DNA of 5,190 nt, taken from the NCBI RefSeq assembly GCF_029762515.1, contig NZ_JARVGN010000142.1:1-5190 (forward strand). The letters are read 5' to 3'. Shown here piece after piece: positions 1 through 5,190 of this stretch. Position 1 is the stretch's first letter. Every line of letters starts with the position of its first letter. Origin of the DNA: Methanocalculus sp. (GTDB taxonomy: Archaea; Halobacteriota; Methanomicrobia; Methanomicrobiales; Methanocorpusculaceae). Below the pieces are notes generated by a model, which was given only the letters and a program-made list of their open reading frames with translations, ran no database searches and had not been told where the DNA came from. The translations under genes and the position numbers were made by a program.

Positions 1-2944
1 GGACAAACTTGCGAATTTTCTGTTCTATGTTCTTTTTGGCGCTGGTCTGGGCGATCCAGTCTGGGAACATATCACCACTTAGGTCTGTGCTGAGACCCCG
101 GACCTCCTCGACAAGTGCCTCGTTTGATCCCCAGGTCTGTTCAACGTTAAGGAGGAAGGAATACTCAAGATTTGAGAGTCCGAGTTCTTTCTGGCGCTTT
201 TCGAGGGTTTGCATGCCCTTGATGATTTCGGCGCCCTCAGCGTAGATCTTGTCGTAGTCCTTGGTCTTCTCCCTCCAGAGTGTAATAAGTCCTTCAACAC
301 GATCGAGGATCGTTTCGTCAGCAGGTGTCCGTCGCTTGTCAGTCAGTCTGAATCGGTTTAAGGCAAAGACGATATTTGCTGCTTTTTCCTTCTTTGTAGC
401 AACACGTTCTTCGAGCCTTTTGAGGTATTCCGAGTCCAGCTCAAGAACAGGCATAGAGTTATTGATCTCCTGAACTTCAGTGGTTTTATGAACGTACTTA
501 ACAGTCTTTTCAAAGTATTTCTGGACATCTCTGGTGTAATTTGGCTGTTCTCGCAGGACACGCTTGATGTAGCACGAATAGATCGTTGAAAGCCACTTAT
601 AATCTTCGAACCAGTCAAGGGTTATGCCATCCGACCCGAGGAGTTCGAAGATCTTCCGCACATGCCGGTATGTCTTGAGAAAGGCTTCCCCTACCTCTTC
701 ATCTGTGGTAAGAATTTCAAGTGTTTTAACAAGGATTTCCCTATCATAGGCACGGACATTCACGTCTTTGAAGATCTCAATGAGTTCAGCCATAAGTCGG
801 CCGAATTCTTCCTTGATGGCATCCATGCCGTAAAGAGCCCCCTCAAGATCCTTCTCACTGTAATTTTCAAGGGCCTTTTTGATCTCTTTGAGGACACCAA
901 CATAATCAAGGATCATGCCCGCCTCTTTTACTTCCTTATAGGGGCGGTTCGTCCTAGCGATTGCTTGGAGGAGGCGGTGTTCCTTGAGAGGTTTGTCAAG
1001 GTACATCGTCTGGAGAATGGGAGCGTCGTAACCCGTGAGCAGTTTACTTGTTACGATGAGGATTTTCGGGAGATCATTTTCGTCCCGGAAATTTTCTCTG
1101 AGGAGTTTGTTGATCTCTTCGGTGTCAGAGAGACCGTAACGCTTCTTCAGTTCCTTTGTGTAAGTCTTGATCTCATCGACGTCGTCGTCGGTGTGAGTCA
1201 TTACGATCTCAGAGTGCTCGGGCGGAAGATGTTTGTCCAGTGCCCTTTTGTAGTGTACGCAGGCCTTCCTGCTTGCGGCAACGACCATAGCCTTGAATTT
1301 TCCGTCGACGTTTTCCTTGAAGTGTTGAGCAATGTCTGCCGCTACCTTTCCAATTCTGTCCTCACCCTCCAGGTAGAGGTTGATGATGTTGAGACGCTTT
1401 TTGACACCGTCCTCAACATTTTCACGGAATTTTTCAGGTATCTCCTCAAGTTCGACCTCAAGGAACGCCCTGAGCATCTCCCTGTTGAGGCTGATTCCGT
1501 CCTCTTTTTCCAACCGGGGCTGATAAGCTATCTTAACAGAATACCCCTCAGAGATAGATTCTTTGATGAAATAACGGTCAAGATAATAATCATCATCATC
1601 CGGGTACCCGAATTCTTTATAAGTGTTGCGGTTCCCGGTTTTCTGGATGGGGGTGCCGGTGAGGGCGAAGAAGAAAGCTTTCTTGAAAATTGCTTTCATC
1701 TGGGCGGCAAGAAGGCCATATTGGGATCTGTGACCTTCATCGATGAAGACAATTACATTCTTACGCTCTACGATACTCGCTTTTGTCTGCTTCAGTTCTT
1801 TCTCTAATTCATTCAGTTCTTCGGGCCTAAACTTATTGATAAGGGTGATCATGATCCCTCTCTTACCCTTGCCACCATCATGCAGCAGCACCGATTTGAG
1901 TTTTCCTGAACTTCCGATGATCTCGGGCTGGACGGTGCTTAAAGCGTTATATTCGGCGTAAAGTTGTTCTTCGAGATCGATACGATCCACGACAAAGAAG
2001 ATCGATGGATTCTGAAGAGCCGGGTGGAGATAGAGTTTATTGGCGGCAAAGATCATAGTGAGAGTCTTGCCGGTGCCCTGCCAGTGCCAGATTAGGCCTT
2101 TGTTCTTCTCAGTCTTGCCAGCAAGATTGTCGAGGACACGCTGGACCATCTTGTTTGCAGCACGGTACTGGATGTAGCGTGGCAGCACCTTCTTCTCTTC
2201 ACCAAATTCACGCCTTATAAAGAGGAAATTCTGGATAATGTCGAGCAACCTCTTAGGATCGAGCATATCGGCGATCGCATTCAGAGGATCATACTCTTCC
2301 TTCTCAAGTCTCCACTCATCGACCTGAACCCCCTTCATCCATGGAACGATGGGGAAGTACTTGAAGATCTGTTCACCTGCAACACCGATCTGGACATATT
2401 TATAAAGTTCAGGAATAGTCTGCTCATACCCCTTGATCTGGTTGAAAGCATTTGTCCAGTTCTCGGTGAGGGTTGCAGGCGATTTACACTCAATGTTGAC
2501 GAGGGGGATGCCGTTGATATATAAGATTATGTCGTTACGCTGCCGTTGATCTCCCTGTTCGCCTCTTCCCTCATGAATTACCTGATTACTTACGAAGAAC
2601 TCGTTGTTTAAGGGAGAGGTAAAATCAAAGAGGCGGATATACCTCACCTCCCGAATTTTTTCGATCCTGATAGAAACACCATACTTAAAGAACTCAAGAA
2701 TCTTCTTTTGGTCCTCAGGCCCATTACCCCGCATTTGAAGTTCTCTGATAATATGCCAGATCTCGGTGTCTTCTAGTTCAATATCTGGGTTGAGAGATTG
2801 TATCTTTCTGACGAGAGTGGATATCAGCAGTGGCTCCCTGAAACTATCTCGTTCCAGATTATCTCCTGGGATGTAAACCCAGCCTTTTTCTTTAAGCAAT
2901 TGAATTAAGGGAAGTTCAACAAGCGTGGATTCAAGCGATTTCAT
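1..2944 (-). CDS. hsdR: Type I restriction enzyme R subunit HsdR (3' end missing)
   Basis: This is the ATP-dependent DNA translocase and endonuclease subunit of a type I restriction system, working with HsdM and HsdS in the cytoplasm. The ATG at 2944 opens a frame of 981 complete codons with no stop, continuing past the left edge. The N-terminal nuclease core shows D138, then E152-C-K154, with Q169xxxY173 after it; the 14-residue D-to-E spacing matches that of EcoR124I HsdR. The superfamily 2 motor follows: Walker A QGTGKT with K293, DEGH at 402-405 followed by RSQYG, TGTP at 429-432, TGYDAP at 637-642 and QAIARTNR at 660-667. From about residue 870 the helical region, including GLSNLEYSF near 922, resembles the family's C-terminal domain (DUF3387-like). 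EcoR124I HsdR has about 1040 residues, so probably only some tens of residues are missing. The start is fixed by GGAGG eight bases upstream. All expected catalytic motifs are present and I see no frameshift, so the enzyme looks intact over the visible part. Confidence 0.97.
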   Translation of the reverse strand, partial: MKSLESTLVELPLIQLLKEKGWVYIPGDNLERDSFREPLLISTLVRKIQSLNPDIELEDTEIWHIIRELQMRGNGPEDQKKILEFFKYGVSIRIEKIREVRYIRLFDFTSPLNNEFFVSNQVIHEGRGEQGDQRQRNDIILYINGIPLVNIECKSPATLTENWTNAFNQIKGYEQTIPELYKYVQIGVAGEQIFKYFPIVPWMKGVQVDEWRLEKEEYDPLNAIADMLDPKRLLDIIQNFLFIRREFGEEKKVLPRYIQYRAANKMVQRVLDNLAGKTEKNKGLIWHWQGTGKTLTMIFAANKLYLHPALQNPSIFFVVDRIDLEEQLYAEYNALSTVQPEIIGSSGKLKSVLLHDGGKGKRGIMITLINKFRPEELNELEKELKQTKASIVERKNVIVFIDEGHRSQYGLLAAQMKAIFKKAFFFALTGTPIQKTGNRNTYKEFGYPDDDDYYLDRYFIKESISEGYSVKIAYQPRLEKEDGISLNREMLRAFLEVELEEIPEKFRENVEDGVKKRLNIINLYLEGEDRIGKVAADIAQHFKENVDGKFKAMVVAASRKACVHYKRALDKHLPPEHSEIVMTHTDDDVDEIKTYTKELKKRYGLSDTEEINKLLRENFRDENDLPKILIVTSKLLTGYDAPILQTMYLDKPLKEHRLLQAIARTNRPYKEVKEAGMILDYVGVLKEIKKALENYSEKDLEGALYGMDAIKEEFGRLMAELIEIFKDVNVRAYDREILVKTLEILTTDEEVGEAFLKTYRHVRKIFELLGSDGITLDWFEDYKWLSTIYSCYIKRVLREQPNYTRDVQKYFEKTVKYVHKTTEVQEINNSMPVLELDSEYLKRLEERVATKKEKAANIVFALNRFRLTDKRRTPADETILDRVEGLITLWREKTKDYDKIYAEGAEIIKGMQTLEKRQKELGLSNLEYSFLLNVEQTWGSNEALVEEVRGLSTDLSGDMFPDWIAQTSAKKNIEQKIRKFV

Positions 2945-3895
2945 TTAGGAATCCTCCAGTTTAATTGTATCATAGGACACGTATAGACGTTTGATTGTTT
3001 TATCCGCGATACTATAGAGTTGTGGCATGTACTGGGTGAGGGGCAGCTCTTCTGTATAGAACTCCATAGGATCGAAATCTTCATCCGGGTAACGAGAAGC
3101 AATGGCATGGGGTTGCATCACGAAGGAGAGGTAAAATAATGATAGAATGGCTGCGGCAAGTTCGCAACAGGGTGCGATCAACTCTCTCCAGAACCGTTCC
3201 TTGGCAACTAGGTCCAAGAGTTCATCCACCCCTTTTTTTATATCTACACTCTCTTCCGGGTAGGCAGTAAAGACCGGCTCTAATCTGAGATATACATCTT
3301 TTTTAATGGCTTCAATGTCAATGCTCAAATAGGATCCTTCGTGAATATGATTTTGGGCGTTGGCGATCCGATCCTCAACCTCTTGTAGAGATAAGAGGGT
3401 ATTTTTTATATCCTCACTAGATAAAGAGCGATATTTATGATGTTCTTTTGAAATTTCATTCAATCTGGAAATTATCAATTGAAATCCATCGACTAACAGT
3501 GATAAATCGCACCCCGTTAACTCGAACAAAACCTGAATCTCAGGCTCCGATTCGATCGACTCTTTAACAACAAGCATTTCATTGAAAGCTTTTTCTGCCG
3601 AACGCTCAAATACCCGGATAGTCATATGCCCAACTTTATTGCCTGAACGGACATCGGCCTCTGATAAACCGCAAAAGTGAAAACCAAATGATTTGGTTGC
3701 CTTTTCTACAGACTGTTGAAAGAGAAAGACTGCCTGGGTATAGAGACCCCTTTCATATAGCATGGCTGACGCTTCGAGATCCATCTCAGCTATTGAAAGA
3801 AATCGGAAGGCATTACTCGGTGTGATATTTGCTACTTTATCGATCTCACATTTATGCTGCCTTTCAGGGTGAGAAAGCGTGTGATATGATGTCAT
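2945..3895 (-). CDS. HEPN-type helical protein B, 316 residues
   Basis: A predicted all-helical protein whose first part (about 30-75) has the HEPN signature: A36xxDLEAS, LYERGLYTQA, then FQQSVEKATK ending at K68. R83 and H90 follow in an Rx6H spacing (RSGNKVGH). A middle region of roughly 170 residues separates this from a second conserved part: a hydrophobic stretch at 239-260 with LFYL, H263, and R268-Y269-P270. Resemblance to the HEPN family (PF05168-like) is by eye, and that family's usual members are only about 120-140 residues, so this looks like a HEPN fold with a large insertion. It aligns with the upstream gene without gaps over the first 60 or so shared residues (offset 10) and over the last 54, so the two are paralogues. 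It overlaps that gene by one base and its TAA touches the hsdR ATG. The start at 3895 is supported by GGAGGT five bases upstream. HEPN proteins are often RNases or RNA-binding; activity here is not shown. Confidence 0.85.
   Translation of the reverse strand: MTSYHTLSHPERQHKCEIDKVANITPSNAFRFLSIAEMDLEASAMLYERGLYTQAVFLFQQSVEKATKSFGFHFCGLSEADVRSGNKVGHMTIRVFERSAEKAFNEMLVVKESIESEPEIQVLFELTGCDLSLLVDGFQLIISRLNEISKEHHKYRSLSSEDIKNTLLSLQEVEDRIANAQNHIHEGSYLSIDIEAIKKDVYLRLEPVFTAYPEESVDIKKGVDELLDLVAKERFWRELIAPCCELAAAILSLFYLSFVMQPHAIASRYPDEDFDPMEFYTEELPLTQYMPQLYSIADKTIKRLYVSYDTIKLEDS
2953..2957 (-). promoter_or_regulatory. Ribosome binding site of hsdR, inside HEPN B
   Basis: GGAGG lies eight bases before the hsdR ATG and falls within the last codons of HEPN B (Leu-Glu-Asp-Ser-stop). 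It fixes the hsdR start and shows that ribosomes finishing HEPN B end where hsdR translation begins. Confidence 0.85.
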
Positions 3896-4809
3896 TATAG
3901 ACCTCCGACTATTGGCAACTGGAATAAATCATTCATTTTGGTTAGGCTTTCCTGTGCCGTCTGTGCGATACCAGGAAAGTTTGCAATAAGCGGGTGATCA
4001 TGTGAGTAGACTTTAAGGGGAGTTCGTCCCTTTTCCGGATACCTGCATTGATTTTCGTGCTCCTGGGTGATGATTGCAAGATAGAAGAGAGGGTTTATGA
4101 TGATCATACTCTTCATGGCATAGAGAATGATTTCCCTAAGTCTTTGATCGTCGAACGTGCCTTTGATACCTTCCTGAATAATTGTGTCTGCTGTTGGAAT
4201 ACCACCAATGAGAATCTGCACCTTCTCTATGGCATTTTCTCGAATGTAATTACAGATATCCTGACCGAATTCAGACGAATTAATAATGGATTCAGACATC
4301 TGTTCATTTATGGCATCGAGACCAAACCTATCAAGTCTCTTTTTAATTTCAGCAGACAAGGGAACTTGATTGCTTCCAGTAATTTTATCGATCTCTTTCT
4401 GAGCCCAGTGGTAATCATTATCGAGTCTTTCGAGATATGACAACTCCTTCTCTGATTCGCCTGTCTGTGGTGAGTCAATAATTTCCCGAATTATTTTAAC
4501 CTGTTGAATGGCCGGGCCAATAATATTTCGTAACCTCAGGAGAGATTTGTTTGCCACTTTTGAACCTTTATGGCCAATTTCTTTGTTTGTCCTCGCCTGC
4601 TCGAGGGTGATCACACCATTATGATATCCATATGCTTTCCATCCTTTTTCCACTCCCTGCTGAAGGAAAAAAAGAGCCTGTGGGTAATACCCCTGCTCAT
4701 ATAAACAAATCGCAGAATCAAGATCCTGTCGGGCGACAGCAAGGGTGTCCCTCGCCAGCGGAAGATCCGTTTGGGCAGTTTTTATTATGGACGTACGATT
4801 CTTTCTCAT
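3895..4809 (-). CDS. HEPN-type helical protein A, 304 residues
   Basis: The first of two paralogous HEPN-like proteins. Residues about 20-65 carry the HEPN pattern: ARQDLDSA, LYEQGYYPQA, FLQQGVEKGWKAYG with E54, K55 and K58. R73 and H80 (RTNKEIGH) sit exactly ten residues before the equivalents in protein B. Residues about 85-220 are charged and helical with no recognised domain; LSAEIK at 151-156 resembles LSSEDIK in protein B. Residues 227-248 are hydrophobic with one lysine and contain LFYL, followed by H251 and R256-Y257-P258. The last 54 residues match protein B without a gap, sharing RYP, PL, a later proline and several helix positions. The start at 4809 is preceded by GGTGG nine bases upstream. 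An RNase or toxin role is an inference from the superfamily; the textbook active-site motif is not clearly placed, so a structural or RNA-binding role is also possible. Confidence 0.85.
   Translation of the reverse strand: MRKNRTSIIKTAQTDLPLARDTLAVARQDLDSAICLYEQGYYPQALFFLQQGVEKGWKAYGYHNGVITLEQARTNKEIGHKGSKVANKSLLRLRNIIGPAIQQVKIIREIIDSPQTGESEKELSYLERLDNDYHWAQKEIDKITGSNQVPLSAEIKKRLDRFGLDAINEQMSESIINSSEFGQDICNYIRENAIEKVQILIGGIPTADTIIQEGIKGTFDDQRLREIILYAMKSMIIINPLFYLAIITQEHENQCRYPEKGRTPLKVYSHDHPLIANFPGIAQTAQESLTKMNDLFQLPIVGGL
3901..3906 (-). promoter_or_regulatory. Ribosome binding site of HEPN B, inside HEPN A
   Basis: GGAGGT lies five bases before the ATG at 3895 and encodes the Gly-Gly near the end of HEPN A. 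With the TAATG stop-start overlap it is a standard arrangement for translational coupling, and it decides the HEPN B start, for which no other nearby in-frame ATG competes. Confidence 0.85.
4794..4806. repeat. 13-bp direct repeat, copy 1 (start of HEPN A)
   Basis: TACGATTCTTTCT on the plus strand is identical to 5172-5184. On the coding strand it covers codons 2-5 of HEPN A, encoding Arg-Lys-Asn-Arg. One such match in a window of this size is not far from chance. Confidence 0.35.
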
Positions 4810-4818
4810 CTTACATCG

Positions 4819-4823
4819 CCACC
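4819..4823 (-). promoter_or_regulatory. Probable ribosome binding site of HEPN A
   Basis: GGTGG (within GGTGGCGAT) lies nine bases before the ATG at 4809, in the 30-base gap after the AlbA_2-like gene. It is a weaker match to the AGGAGGTGAT consensus than the other two sites. The gap also carries TAA followed by TGA in frame and a further TAA, so HEPN A is initiated separately and not by readthrough. I see no promoter-like element in so short a gap. Confidence 0.55.
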
Positions 4824-4839
4824 AACGTTAGATATATCA

Positions 4840-5190
4840 TTAAGGCCTTCTTTGGTCATTATTCATGATCGAACTTTCAATAACACTCTTTTTTCTTGCG
4901 ATCATCTTGGCGATGAATTCGTCGAAAGACTCTGTGGGATAATGCGGGTTTCGCTTTGATTCATAAAGTAAGCTTGTAATATTGCTTAAAGTAAATTTCG
5001 CCACTCTGTAAGAGTGAGAAATATGATTATACAACTCTTCAAGTTGAAATAAATCATTCTTGAATGTTTCTTCAGAGGTTATTGCCACGATCGCTGAGGT
5101 CCTTCTTGCCATTATTTCCTGAATCTGCTCGTATGTTGCTTCATCAGCGTTGGTATTTCCTCTGTAGTAAATACGATTCTTTCTAATGTC
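4840..5190 (-). CDS. 3' end of a probable AlbA_2 (Schlafen-like) domain protein
   Basis: The frame is open from the right edge to a TAA at 4842-4840, giving 116 residues, and the true start lies outside the window. The ATG at 5112 is internal: 26 sense codons precede it in frame and they carry the recognisable part, RIYYRGNTNADEATYEQI. That resembles the end of AlbA_2 (divergent-AAA) domains, which typically finish with a Y-x-R-x-G strand and a short helix of the A-x-x-x-E-I type. About 90 residues of polar helical tail follow, including LFQLEELYNHI, with no motif I recognise. AlbA_2 proteins are frequent accessory genes in type I restriction operons, and the two HEPN genes and hsdR downstream fit that setting. 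The domain call rests on a short stretch seen by eye; the reading frame itself is well supported by codon continuity and by its place in the operon. Confidence 0.6.
   Translation of the reverse strand, partial: DIRKNRIYYRGNTNADEATYEQIQEIMARRTSAIVAITSEETFKNDLFQLEELYNHISHSYRVAKFTLSNITSLLYESKRNPHYPTESFDEFIAKMIARKKSVIESSIMNNDQRRP
5172..5184. repeat. 13-bp direct repeat, copy 2 (AlbA_2-like gene)
   Basis: Second copy of TACGATTCTTTCT, 378 bases from the first. It also reads Arg-Lys-Asn-Arg in the same reading frame, just before the YYRGN stretch of the AlbA_2-like protein. It may be coincidence or a trace of local duplication. Confidence 0.35.

Noticed and set aside
299..313. Perfect inverted repeat ACGATC-gag-GATCGT
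   Set aside because: Six-base arms inside hsdR codons with no T-run after it; too short to call a terminator or operator and plausible by chance.
358..618. Minus-strand frame of 86 codons overlapping hsdR in another frame
   Set aside because: It overlaps the hsdR frame on the same strand, and the hsdR frame is continuous through it with conserved family sequence.
1583..1610. Trinucleotide run (ATA/ATC) next to a CGGGTACCCG palindrome
   Set aside because: It encodes Asp449-Asp452 and Tyr453-Tyr454 of hsdR in frame; the run is too short for convincing phase variation and the palindrome has no context.
662..1807. A 381-codon open frame on the plus strand
   Set aside because: It lies wholly antisense to hsdR motor motifs (DEGH, TGTP, TGYDAP, QAIARTNR), and its translation shows no recognisable domain; it is a shadow of hsdR.
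4048..4440. Plus-strand frame of 130 codons antisense to HEPN A
   Set aside because: Antisense to a well-supported gene with paralogue conservation; no domain of its own.
4810..4839. Possible promoter in the gap between the AlbA_2-like gene and HEPN A
   Set aside because: Only 30 bases long, mostly ribosome site and stops; no convincing -35/-10 or TATA/BRE pair at a usable distance.

Overview
This window is the 3'-proximal part of a type I restriction-modification (hsd) operon, read entirely on the minus strand. Going downstream, from high to low coordinates, it holds four genes: the 3' end of a gene whose visible start resembles the end of an AlbA_2 (Schlafen-like/divergent-AAA) domain; two paralogous HEPN-type helical proteins of 304 and 316 residues; and a nearly complete hsdR, the ATP-dependent translocase/endonuclease subunit, which runs off the left edge. 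No hsdM or hsdS is visible. If the operon is complete, they should lie beyond the right edge, upstream of the AlbA_2-like gene.

Layout: 5190-4840 is the AlbA_2-like gene tail, open to the window edge. A 30-bp gap with a GGTGG ribosome site follows. 4809-3895 is HEPN protein A. 3895-2945 is HEPN protein B, overlapping A by one base in TAATG. 2944-1 is hsdR, whose ATG directly follows the TAA of HEPN B. Spacing this tight and the Shine-Dalgarno sites inside or just before the preceding stops imply one polycistronic message with translational coupling. I see no internal promoter, terminator, RNA gene, CRISPR or insertion sequence, and no gene-free stretch longer than 30 bases.

Organism: strong GGAGG-type ribosome sites and mid-range base composition fit a bacterium or a methanogenic archaeon. 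I slightly favour a methanogen of the Methanomicrobia type, but that is an impression and nothing in the window settles it.

How the genes may work together: HsdR would cut unmodified foreign DNA with HsdM and HsdS. The linked HEPN pair and AlbA_2-like protein are accessory genes placed between the presumed hsdM/hsdS and hsdR. Known RM-linked HEPN RNases such as PrrC and RloC act as a backup when restriction fails, so a comparable RNA-targeting or abortive role for the HEPN pair is a reasonable hypothesis, unproven here. The most interesting point is the HEPN pair itself. Both copies have the same architecture: a typical HEPN first half, a roughly 170-residue interval, then a second half with an HxxxxRYP motif starting exactly 54 residues from the C-terminus.
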